Shown in pieces: positions 9,329 to 17,219 of a DNA stretch of 64,000 nt. Source of the stretch: Gymnodinialimonas ulvae (GTDB taxonomy: Bacteria; Pseudomonadota; Alphaproteobacteria; Rhodobacterales; Rhodobacteraceae); NCBI RefSeq assembly GCF_037543845.1, contig NZ_JBBIFX010000003.1, positions 496,001-560,000 on the forward strand, read 5' to 3'. The notes below the pieces were generated by a model. That model was not told the DNA's origin. It ran no database searches and saw nothing but the letters and a program-made list of their open reading frames with translations. Position 1 is the first letter of the stretch. Every line of letters starts with the position of its first letter. The position numbers and the translations under genes are program-made.

Positions 9329-10206
9329 CAGAGATCTACGGTGTCGTTTTCCAGATGGGAAAGGTTGCCAGCACGGCGATCACCCGGGCGCTTGGAACCC
9401 TGCGAACGGTGGAGGCCGCCCATTGCCACTTTCTGGGCGAGGATGCGCTGCGTAAGGTGCTCCGCGTCGCTCTGAACCCGGCGAATGCAGATTATTTCTT
9501 CAAGCATCAGATGGGTCAGATGACCGAGAACGCCGCCATCACCCGCGCGATAAATCGAATCCGAGCGGGAAATGATCCGCGGCGCCTAGTGGTTCTGTCG
9601 CTCACCCGCGACCCCTTCACCTGGTTTCGATCCAGCGTCTTGCAGGACATCGGCGGTTACGCAGACTTGCTCTGCGATTTGGCGCCTCACGATGCGACGG
9701 CCAACCGCGACGCGCAGCTGCGGCTGGGACTGACCCATTTCATTGGACAGATGGAACAACATCTATTTGATTTTGCGTCCGTCGAAAGCTGTCTCGACGC
9801 CAGCCGGTCCGGTGATCCGGATCGTATGGGCCGGGCGCGTTACTGGCCGCACCAGCAACGTCAATTACTTCTCTCCGCATTGCGCCCGGCAGATTGGTTC
9901 AACCAGCATTACCGGATGGGGCTTGGCTTGGATCTTGGCACGTTCAAAAAAGATGGCCCGCTTTGGCACTCTGCAGATGGAAATGCTCAATTCGGCATCA
10001 TACGTTATGAGGATCTCGATACTGCGTTCCCTGTGTTTTGCGACTGGGCAATCGGCCAAACTCCACGTCTCCCGGTGGCCAACGAAAGCGGCCGCAAACC
10101 GTACTCCAACGCCATCGCCGCTGCCTTCGCCACACCGGAAGCCGCCCGGCTACAATCGGCTTTGAAACGGTCCAACTATGCAAGCCAGTTTGGGTATGCT
10201 GCCTGA
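9325..10206 (+). CDS. Sulfotransferase-like / putative capsular polysaccharide synthesis protein
   Basis: GTG start at 9325 overlaps the preceding stop. The 293-residue product begins with VVFQMGKVASTAI (residues 7-19), a P-loop-like 5'-phosphosulfate-binding motif. LVVLSLTRDPFTWFRSS (around 88-104) resembles the 3'-phosphate site of PAPS-dependent sulfotransferases. Proteins with the QMGKV(A/G)S signature are annotated as putative capsular polysaccharide synthesis proteins. Its place at the end of a two-glycosyltransferase operon, facing an RTX gene and capsule exporters, suggests it sulfates or otherwise modifies a surface glycan. That role is inferred. It ends 9 bp from the convergent RTX gene. 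Confidence 0.68.
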   Translation: MTEIYGVVFQMGKVASTAITRALGTLRTVEAAHCHFLGEDALRKVLRVALNPANADYFFKHQMGQMTENAAITRAINRIRAGNDPRRLVVLSLTRDPFTWFRSSVLQDIGGYADLLCDLAPHDATANRDAQLRLGLTHFIGQMEQHLFDFASVESCLDASRSGDPDRMGRARYWPHQQRQLLLSALRPADWFNQHYRMGLGLDLGTFKKDGPLWHSADGNAQFGIIRYEDLDTAFPVFCDWAIGQTPRLPVANESGRKPYSNAIAAAFATPEAARLQSALKRSNYASQFGYAA

Positions 10207-10214
10207 CAGCCAAT

Positions 10215-13082
10215 TCAAAAAATAAAATCACCTGAATCCAGTACCGCGGTGAAACCGGCCAGCGTGATGAAGTTTTGCGGATCGCCCTCGGCATGCAGGT
10301 ATTTGTGCCCGCCTGATGACCAGATTGTCAGATCCGAGAAATCACCAACGCCGGTCAAACCCGTCAAATTCATCAGGTCGGTCCCGGATTCAAAACCAGC
10401 GATGACATCCTCTCCAAATCCATTGGCGAAGACGAAAACGTCGGAGCCGACACCGCCATCAAGGAAATCATCACCAGCTCCACCCGCCAACGTGTCGTTG
10501 CCGCCCGCCCCGATCAAAGCATCATTGCCGGAATTGCCCCAAAGATAATCGTGACCTGCATCGGCGTAGATCGTGTCATTGCCACTTCCGCCTGAAAGGA
10601 CATCCGCGCCATCGCCGCCGACCAGCACGAGATTGTCGCTATAGCCAAATGCGTCGAGCGTGTCATCGCCCGTCAAACCAATGACATACTCCACTCCGCT
10701 CCAGCCGCCGATAGCCAACGCAATCCCATCCGGCGTGCGCACGACCACTTCGTCATAGCCATCACCGCCATGGACAACATCACCGTCGTCAAAAACAAAA
10801 ATAAGATCGTCACCGTCCCCGGCATGCACCGTGTCGTCGCCAATTCCACCAAGAATCGTGTCCTGCCCTGCCCCACCTCTGACGCTGTCCGAACCACCAC
10901 CGCCCAATAGCGTGTCGTTTCCGCTTCCACCGTGGATTGTGTCGTGGCCCGCATTGGCCCAGATGAAGATCGCTTGCCCTAGGGTGGTCGCATCGATCAC
11001 ATCATCGCCCGCGTTGCCCTCCATTCGGTCCAAACCGGACCAGCCGCTCAACGAGATCGTATCGCCAGCTGCGTCGAGAATAATCGCTATGTCGAAGCCA
11101 AGCACTCCCGTGTCGATCAGCAGATCACCGGTGCTGACGTAGTAAATGTCATCGCCCTCTTCACCGTCCATCGTATCCGCGCCGGAAAGGCCCAAGAGGA
11201 TATCCGGGTTGTCACCGCCGTAGATCAAATCATCGCCGTCGCCACCGACAAGCGTGTCTACCCCGGCCATGCCCCAAAGCGTATCGTTTCCAGCGCCACC
11301 ATTCAGCGTGTCATTGTTGATCCCACCGTCTAAACCATCGGAACCGTCACCGCCCAAGAGCGTATCATCGCCCAATCCGCCAGAAAGGCTGTCATTTTGT
11401 GCGCCACCATCTACGAAGTCCGCGCCTGCCGCGGCCATGATTGTATCGTCGCCATCCCCTGCAACGATGACATCATCAAGCGATGTGCCCTGTACATCCT
11501 GCGCACCGGAATTGCCAAATATCGCATCAAAATCAGGCGCCCTGGTGGCCGTGGGCAGAATCGCCGCCTGCACCTCGGACGAGGTCAGCATCTGGCCATT
11601 GCGGGTCGCAATCTCCAACACCTCAGACCGCCACGTCAGGATTGCTCCGGTGGCCGTGGCTTCGTAGCCAATTGCGTCCGGCTCATAAAACATCGGCCAA
11701 TCACTCAGATCCAGGCGGTCCTGCCCTTGCTGAAAATCCTGGATCAGATCGCGCGCCCCATCAGCGCGCAGAATGTAGATATCCGCTCCATCCCCGCCCA
11801 TGAGCGTGTCCGTACCATGGCCATCTTCGATCAGGTCTGCACCTGCGCCACCAGAGAGCACATCCGACCCGGCGCCACCGATCAGAACATCATCCAGCGT
11901 ACCGCCCAATAACGCCTCGCCCTGATGAGCTGCAATTTGGGTGCCGCCTTGATTGGAAAGGTTCAGCGAAATCTCGGCTAGACCGATCTGTCCTTCGGTC
12001 GCGACGAAAACACGCAAAATATCGCCATCCATCATGGTGGCGGTGGCGGTTACATTGTCCAATCCCGTCGTCTCACCGGATGTCATCACGTCAAGCAACT
12101 GCAACCGCCCGCTTGGCAACATCGTGAACAGGGTCAGGCCGTCGTCCCCGCCGCCGGCCAACACGTAGACCTGCCCGTTGTGTTCAATTATGTCCAAGCT
12201 TTGCACTTGCCCGAAAACGGTCTCGGTCGTGTCGTTGAGATGTTCGATCGATCGCATGGATCCGTCGGCACCGATCTCCAGCACGGTCAAAGCGCCCGAC
12301 TGTCCCTGCCCATCATTCGGGGCAGACGCTACAATCATGAAGACCTTCCCACCGAGCGTCACCAATGCACTGTCGGTGGGCGTCATGATCCCGAGCCCCT
12401 CATTCACGCCCATGTTGGACGTGTTGAAAAGCTGGTTTGCCGGATCGATGTAAAAGACTGAGAGTCCGCCGTCCGTTTGACTGACGCTTGCCATGAACTC
12501 GATGCCGTCCACATCGAACGTTTCGATTGCAATTGCACCGCTGACGTAGGTTTGCGCGGTGTCGTTGAGGGTGATCTGCTGGGTCAGTGTGCCATTGGCC
12601 GATATCGCATAGCCTTGTATCTCAGCCGCCGCTTCACATGCCATGAACAGCATATCCGACCCCCATTGCGAAAGCTCAATTGAACGATCGTTGGAAGCAT
12701 TGACCCCAGTCATCAGGGTACTGGGCTCAAAACCCGTATTGGTGAGCTCGAACAAGCGCACGTCTTGCGAACCCGAGGCTGCGACCGCGAGCGATAACGT
12801 TCCATTTGTCTCGATCAGGGTGAGGTTGCGCAGGACACTATCGGACCAGGCAGCATCGAAATGTGCAAAGTCGCTGAGGCCGATTGTGCCCGATACCCCA
12901 AGGTCATAGGCCGTCAGTCCGCCGAACGGGCCAGAAGTTGCGTAAAGCATCGGCCCGTCAGCGCCGTCGATCACCAAAATGTCGGTGATCCCTGTGTCCA
13001 AACTGCTTTGGCCGGATGAAAATCGGCCCTCGAATACCAACTGAGGCATCACTCGTAATCCCATGTCGTCTGAGGACAACAT
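10215..13082 (-). CDS. Large RTX calcium-binding protein with N-terminal propeller-like region
   Basis: The 955-residue acidic protein has no Sec signal. Residues about 1-390 are repetitive beta-rich sequence with recurring short strands such as QVYVLAGGGDDGLTLF and FMIVASAPNDGQGQSG, resembling a beta-propeller of the lactonase type. From about 395 to 910 come GGxGxDxLx nonapeptides. Within them are two composite modules (DDIYYVSTGDLLIDTG...LSGWSGLDRMEG) closely similar to those in the M10 protease at 3-6 kb. The end (GFGEDVIAGFESGTDLMNL to DFIF) resembles a type I secretion signal. Several start codons are possible (13082, 13064, 13049), none with a strong ribosome binding site; the longest is given. 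Function is unknown, probably an extracellular surface protein. Confidence 0.83.
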   Translation of the reverse strand: MLSSDDMGLRVMPQLVFEGRFSSGQSSLDTGITDILVIDGADGPMLYATSGPFGGLTAYDLGVSGTIGLSDFAHFDAAWSDSVLRNLTLIETNGTLSLAVAASGSQDVRLFELTNTGFEPSTLMTGVNASNDRSIELSQWGSDMLFMACEAAAEIQGYAISANGTLTQQITLNDTAQTYVSGAIAIETFDVDGIEFMASVSQTDGGLSVFYIDPANQLFNTSNMGVNEGLGIMTPTDSALVTLGGKVFMIVASAPNDGQGQSGALTVLEIGADGSMRSIEHLNDTTETVFGQVQSLDIIEHNGQVYVLAGGGDDGLTLFTMLPSGRLQLLDVMTSGETTGLDNVTATATMMDGDILRVFVATEGQIGLAEISLNLSNQGGTQIAAHQGEALLGGTLDDVLIGGAGSDVLSGGAGADLIEDGHGTDTLMGGDGADIYILRADGARDLIQDFQQGQDRLDLSDWPMFYEPDAIGYEATATGAILTWRSEVLEIATRNGQMLTSSEVQAAILPTATRAPDFDAIFGNSGAQDVQGTSLDDVIVAGDGDDTIMAAAGADFVDGGAQNDSLSGGLGDDTLLGGDGSDGLDGGINNDTLNGGAGNDTLWGMAGVDTLVGGDGDDLIYGGDNPDILLGLSGADTMDGEEGDDIYYVSTGDLLIDTGVLGFDIAIILDAAGDTISLSGWSGLDRMEGNAGDDVIDATTLGQAIFIWANAGHDTIHGGSGNDTLLGGGGSDSVRGGAGQDTILGGIGDDTVHAGDGDDLIFVFDDGDVVHGGDGYDEVVVRTPDGIALAIGGWSGVEYVIGLTGDDTLDAFGYSDNLVLVGGDGADVLSGGSGNDTIYADAGHDYLWGNSGNDALIGAGGNDTLAGGAGDDFLDGGVGSDVFVFANGFGEDVIAGFESGTDLMNLTGLTGVGDFSDLTIWSSGGHKYLHAEGDPQNFITLAGFTAVLDSGDFIF

Positions 13083-13117
13083 GGCGGCGATGTGGGATCA
13101 GGCTGTGGAGCAAACGC

Positions 13118-13152
13118 GGCGGAAGGGCGAAGAATCGGGGCGGAAGGGCGAA
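13118..13152. repeat. Two 14-bp direct repeats 21 bp apart upstream of the RTX gene
   Basis: GGCGGAAGGGCGAA occurs at 13118-13131 and again at 13139-13152. The period is 21 bp, two turns of the helix. The pair lies 36-70 bp upstream of the RTX start codon at 13082 and just past the kpsT stop. Such phased direct repeats in a promoter position can be activator sites, but a simple local duplication is equally possible. Confidence 0.5.
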
Positions 13153-13178
13153 CATCCCCTCAATTTTTCCAGGCGGTG

Positions 13179-13850
13179 TTAAGCTTCCTCGGGGCGGCGC
13201 ATCAACGTACTGCGATGTACCTCAATCGCCTCATCGAGGTCGGAAAAGTAATGCAAACGCCCATCTTCAAGCACAAGCGCATGGTCACAATAGGCGCGTA
13301 ATTCGCTCAGATTATGATTTACCATGATTGCCCCGGCATTCTGCATCCGATCGCGAAACACAGCCTTGCTCTTTTGCCGGAAGGAGGCGTCGCCAGCACC
13401 GGTCACCTCATCGACAAGATACGTATCGAATGCAATTCCCATCGAAAGCCCGAAGGTTAGACGCGCCCGCATGCCTTGGCTGTAAGTTCGGACCGGCATT
13501 CGGAAATGAGGGCCGAGCTCCGCAAAGTGTTGCACGAAATCGGCAAGCTCATCGGTATCCACACCGTAGATGCGCGCGATAAATCTTGTGTTCTGTGCAC
13601 CGGTCAACTGCGGATGGAATGATCCGGCAAATCCCACAGGCCAACTGATCGACCCTTCGCTGATCACGCGCCCGACATCGGGCCGCATATTGCCGGCGAT
13701 GATCTGCATCAGGGTGGATTTGCCCGCCCCGTTGCGGCCGAGCAAGGCCAAAGACTGACCCGATGGGATGGTCAGGTTCAGGTTTCGGATCACCGGGCGG
13801 CGCCGCCCGTTCACAACGAAGCTCTTTGACAGGTTCTCGAAACGGATCAT
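13179..13850 (-). CDS. kpsT: Capsule polysaccharide ABC exporter, ATP-binding subunit
   Basis: The 223-residue nucleotide-binding protein belongs to the KpsT/TagH branch, which powers export of capsule or teichoic-type polymers through KpsM. It has Walker A GRNGAGKS (39-46), signature YSQGMRARL (123-131) and Walker B with catalytic Glu in YLVDEVTGAGD (144-154). The H-loop is in MVNHNLSELRAY. It lies 12 bp downstream of kpsE on the same strand. Its permease partner kpsM is transcribed the other way from the far side of kpsE, so the usual kpsM-kpsT pairing is broken. Confidence 0.9.
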   Translation of the reverse strand: MIRFENLSKSFVVNGRRRPVIRNLNLTIPSGQSLALLGRNGAGKSTLMQIIAGNMRPDVGRVISEGSISWPVGFAGSFHPQLTGAQNTRFIARIYGVDTDELADFVQHFAELGPHFRMPVRTYSQGMRARLTFGLSMGIAFDTYLVDEVTGAGDASFRQKSKAVFRDRMQNAGAIMVNHNLSELRAYCDHALVLEDGRLHYFSDLDEAIEVHRSTLMRRPEEA

Positions 13851-13862
13851 TCGCTTACGGCC

Positions 13863-15107
13863 TCACTGCCGATCCCGAATCGAATACACAATCAGCGCAA
13901 GGATCGACCAGGCGATGAGTAAGAACAACGCGGCCTGGGCGAGGATCATCCTGTTGCGCGGGAATTCTGGCCCGTCGGGAAGCGTCGGCTCAATGTAGAC
14001 GGCCAGATAGCGGCTTTGCCGTGCCGCATTGGTGCGCGCCGTATCGAGCGCCGCAACGGAGAGGCGATGATTGGTTTCCGCCAATTCCCTGGCAGCAACC
14101 AGGCTCTCGTGCTCCGTCATCACGTCGGTATAGTCGCGGCCGACTTCGCCGGGTTCCTGCACCATGAAAAGGGCCCGCTCCTCATCGATACGTCCCTGGA
14201 TCGCCTCGACGCGCTGGCGTAGCTGACGCAGGCGCGCGTCAGCCATATTGGAGGTGTTTGCGCTGCGCAGGTCGTAATCAACCAACGCCTCGGCAAGCTG
14301 TTCCTGCAGGTTGGCTACGACACCCAACCGCCCTTCAAGGTCCGAGCTCGGGTCAATCAACTGCGTCTGGCTGCGAAAATTGGCCAGATCACTTCGGGCG
14401 CGCACAAGGCGCTGCGTCACGCGTTCCAGTTCCTCTTCGGCAAAGCGAATCGTATCGGCATGCAGCGCATCATTCAGAGTATTGAGAAGGATCTGGCTCT
14501 CCTCGAGAATCGTCTGCGTGATCGACATCGCAGTCTCAGGATCGAAGGCCCGCACATGGACCTGCATCAAGGCCGAGGCGCGGTCGTAATTCACCTGAAC
14601 ATTGCGCTGCCAGTACTCGAGGAATTGCCCAACCGTCGCATCAGGCGGCAGGGCAAAAATCGGATCCACCTCATATGTTTGGGCATAATGGGCACGAAGA
14701 TCGGTACGCTCCAGCAAGCGTTCTGCAAGCGCCCGGCTGGCAATGAACTCGTTGAGGATGTCTGCATCCGGTTCCGAGCGCGCAATGGTGACCTGCGCTG
14801 CCGCTCCGGGGCGCAGCGGGGATCCCTGCATCTCGTTCGTGCGGACTGTAAATCCGACGGTCGAGGCATATTGCGGCGTCGCATGTTCCTCCAGATAGAA
14901 CGCCACTGCCGCGAACGGCACCACCACCAGCACCAAGAACGACAGGATCTGCCCCCAATGGCGGAACCGCATCTTTGCGGGCCCGACAGTGGCGCGCACC
15001 TGGATCACCTTGGACCGCTCCGGCACAGCACCCGCCATCGCGGCGGCGGCGATCTTGGCAGCTGCATCTTCGTCGTCCACCAGTTTCGGTATCGGCCTTG
15101 CTGACAT
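13863..15107 (-). CDS. kpsE: Capsule polysaccharide export inner-membrane protein (Wzz/PCP family)
   Basis: The 414-residue protein has one transmembrane helix near the N-terminus (about 47-68) and one at the C-terminus (about 388-410). Between them is a long periplasmic coiled-coil region, the layout of polysaccharide co-polymerase/export proteins such as KpsE. These bridge the KpsMT transporter to the outer membrane. The start at 15107 (MSARPIPKLVDDED) has GGGGG 5-9 bp upstream; an in-frame ATG at 15125 is an alternative. The frame extends far beyond on the minus strand, but that part runs antisense into kpsM. It is divergent from kpsM with only 63 bp between the start codons. Confidence 0.87.
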   Translation of the reverse strand: MSARPIPKLVDDEDAAAKIAAAAMAGAVPERSKVIQVRATVGPAKMRFRHWGQILSFLVLVVVPFAAVAFYLEEHATPQYASTVGFTVRTNEMQGSPLRPGAAAQVTIARSEPDADILNEFIASRALAERLLERTDLRAHYAQTYEVDPIFALPPDATVGQFLEYWQRNVQVNYDRASALMQVHVRAFDPETAMSITQTILEESQILLNTLNDALHADTIRFAEEELERVTQRLVRARSDLANFRSQTQLIDPSSDLEGRLGVVANLQEQLAEALVDYDLRSANTSNMADARLRQLRQRVEAIQGRIDEERALFMVQEPGEVGRDYTDVMTEHESLVAARELAETNHRLSVAALDTARTNAARQSRYLAVYIEPTLPDGPEFPRNRMILAQAALFLLIAWSILALIVYSIRDRQ

Positions 15108-15170
15108 GATGCCCCCAGTCTTCATCACTTGTTGACGAGAGCCATAGATACTGAGTCCCGTTAATTCCGG

Positions 15171-16010
15171 ATGAATGCCCCTCAGAATGTGAGCCCCCGT
15201 GTGATCAGCAACGTCAAAGCCCAACCCGCCGCGCTGCCGACCGGCACGTTGCAACGTGCGGCCCGCGCAACCCTCGCCCTGATGCTCCGCGAAATGTCGA
15301 CACGCTACGGGCGTTCTCCCGGCGGCTACGTCTGGGCCGTGCTGGAGCCAATCGGCGCCGTCATCGTGATCTCGGTCGCCCTGCAATTCCTGATCCGGGT
15401 ACCACCGCTGGGAACATCTTTTCTGCTGTTCTACGCGTCAGGCTACCTTGCGTTTTACCTTTACAACACGTTGCAGCAGCACATCAGCCTGGCGCTGACC
15501 TTTTCCAAACCGCTGCTTATGTACCCGGCCGTGTCATGGATCGACGCGGTCTTGGCGCGATTCATCCTCAACACACTCACCGGTTTCGGAGTTGTCGCCA
15601 TCGCGATGACCGGGATCATCTGGTGGACCGGGACCACCACCCCTCTCGACCTGACTGCGATCCTCGGCGCACTTGCGATGATGGCGGCTCTCGGCCTCGG
15701 TCACGGTACGCTCAATTGCGCGCTTGTGGGCCTTTTTCCGGTTTGGGCGCAGATCTGGAGCATCCTAAGCCGTCCACTTCTGGTGGCCGCCGGCGTCTTT
15801 TTCATTGTCGAGGATTTGCCGCAAAATGCGCAGGATGTGCTGTGGTGGACCCCATGGATCCACGCCACCACCTTGTTCCGGCAAGGCGTCTATCAATCTT
15901 ACCAACCGGATTTCGTATCCCTGACGCTGGTCGCGCTCTGGGCGTTGATCCCGCTCTTTTTCGGCCTGCTGCTGCTCCGGCGGCACCGGCAGGATATCCT
16001 GATGCAATAG
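15171..16010 (+). CDS. kpsM: Capsule polysaccharide ABC exporter, permease subunit
   Basis: The 279-residue ABC-2 type permease begins with a cytosolic stretch ending TLALMLREMSTRYGRSPGGY, a family hallmark just before the first helix. About six hydrophobic helices follow (from AVLEPIGAVIVISVALQFLI to LVALWALIPLFFGLLLL). It forms the inner-membrane channel with KpsT. It diverges from kpsE and is convergent with rlmH, ending 3 bp before that gene's stop. No kpsC, kpsS or outer-membrane kpsD gene is in the window, so the rest of the system must lie elsewhere. Confidence 0.9.
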   Translation: MNAPQNVSPRVISNVKAQPAALPTGTLQRAARATLALMLREMSTRYGRSPGGYVWAVLEPIGAVIVISVALQFLIRVPPLGTSFLLFYASGYLAFYLYNTLQQHISLALTFSKPLLMYPAVSWIDAVLARFILNTLTGFGVVAIAMTGIIWWTGTTTPLDLTAILGALAMMAALGLGHGTLNCALVGLFPVWAQIWSILSRPLLVAAGVFFIVEDLPQNAQDVLWWTPWIHATTLFRQGVYQSYQPDFVSLTLVALWALIPLFFGLLLLRRHRQDILMQ

Positions 16011-16013
16011 CGT

Positions 16014-16481
16014 CTACACGCGGTGGTATGGCGCGCCCGACAGGATGGAAGCGGCCCGATATAGCTGCTCGGACAGCATCACGCGTGCCAGCATGTGTGG
16101 CCACACCATCTTGCCGAACGAAATCGCCAGACTGGCCTGCGCCCGAAATCCCGGATCCGTGCCGTCCGCGCCGCCGATCACCAAAGCCAAATCACCGGCC
16201 CCAAGATCACGCTGCGCGCCAAGTCGCTTCGCAAACTCTGGCGAGGTCATGACGTCGCCGCGTTCATCCATCACCCAGAAGGCTTCGCAGGGCAATGCAC
16301 GCCGCAGCAGTTCCGCCTCTGCCGCCATACCTCCGCCCTTGCGATCCTCGACCTCCACAACACGACCAAGCGTCAGCCCAAGGCCGCGCCCCATCTTGTC
16401 GTACCGATTGAGATAATCGTCGATCAGCGTCTTTTCCGCCCCACCCTTCAAGCGGCCGACAACGCAAAGATGTACCTTCAC
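16014..16481 (-). CDS. rlmH: 23S rRNA pseudouridine-1915 N3-methyltransferase
   Basis: The 155-residue SPOUT methyltransferase starts MKVHLCVVGRLKGG and carries the knotted SAM-binding segment LALVIGGADG and the C-terminal MLSEQLYRA motif. RlmH methylates the pseudouridine of helix 69 on the assembled 70S ribosome. Length and motifs are standard. It sits 7 bp downstream of rsfS on the same strand, the conserved rsfS-rlmH pair. Confidence 0.96.
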   Translation of the reverse strand: MKVHLCVVGRLKGGAEKTLIDDYLNRYDKMGRGLGLTLGRVVEVEDRKGGGMAAEAELLRRALPCEAFWVMDERGDVMTSPEFAKRLGAQRDLGAGDLALVIGGADGTDPGFRAQASLAISFGKMVWPHMLARVMLSEQLYRAASILSGAPYHRV

Positions 16482-16488
16482 CCGCTGA

Positions 16489-16905
16489 TCATGTGGCCGC
16501 CGGAGGCTGCCACATCTTCTCGAGTTGATAGAATTCGCGCACCTCGGGCCGAAACACGTGGACGATCACATCCGCCGTGTCGATCAGAACCCAATCGCCC
16601 GCATCCTTGCCCTCCATCTTCGCGTTCAGGCCAAATTCGGCCTTCAACCGCTCGACAAGCTTTTCCGAAATCGCCGAGACCTGCCGGGTCGATCGCCCGG
16701 AGGCCACGACCATGTAGTCGGCGATCGAAGATTTGCCGCGCAGGTCGATCTGCACGATGTCTTCGGCCTTGTCGTCATCAAGTGAGGTCAGGATCCGCTC
16801 CAACAGCGCTTCGCTGGTGTAAGTCGGTTCGGGGCGCGCATGTCGCGCACTCGGTGCAGCGGTCTGGCCCGCCTGAGTAAGTCCGGTCAGGACCTTATCC
16901 TCCAT
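16489..16905 (-). CDS. rsfS: Ribosomal silencing factor RsfS
   Basis: The 138-residue protein contains the RsfS domain: ILTSLDDDKAEDIVQIDLRGKSS, then DYMVVASGRSTRQVSAI and DWVLIDTADVIVHVF. RsfS binds ribosomal protein uL14 and blocks subunit joining in starvation. The first 27 or so residues are a low-complexity extension, so translation could begin a little further in. It is the first gene of the rsfS-rlmH pair. Confidence 0.95.
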   Translation of the reverse strand: MEDKVLTGLTQAGQTAAPSARHARPEPTYTSEALLERILTSLDDDKAEDIVQIDLRGKSSIADYMVVASGRSTRQVSAISEKLVERLKAEFGLNAKMEGKDAGDWVLIDTADVIVHVFRPEVREFYQLEKMWQPPAAT

Positions 16906-17219
16906 GGCTCACGCGCCTGACACCCCGGCGCCGGGTCACACGCAGAATAACACTGCGCCGTGCGCTTCTCAACTATGCGCATTTCATGGTCATGCAAGTG
17001 TTGCGCGGGCCTATGTCGAACGTCCAACTCGTTGAACCGCCGCAGCGCCCTACTGCTCGTGCGCTGCGGCACGAGCACTCATATATCTAGGCCAAGATCT
17101 CATATCTTGGGGATAACCCGCTGGATACTACGATATGCGGTCCCGCATTATTGACTCGCGGCACCCCGGTCCGGACACTGGCACCCCATAAGAATCGCGG
17201 CAAACAAGGCAGGCATCCC
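16906..17219. other. Divergent intergenic region between rsfS and smc
   Basis: This 314-bp stretch separates two divergent genes and should hold both promoters. I find no convincing ORF, RNA gene or terminator in it. It is slightly less GC-rich near 17080-17130. No single promoter can be assigned with confidence. Confidence 0.6.

Noticed and set aside
3013..13082. A dedicated type I secretion (ABC/HlyD/TolC) operon for the RTX proteins
   Set aside because: The only ABC genes nearby are KpsT and KpsM, which belong to the polysaccharide exporter family; no HlyB- or HlyD-like protein is encoded.
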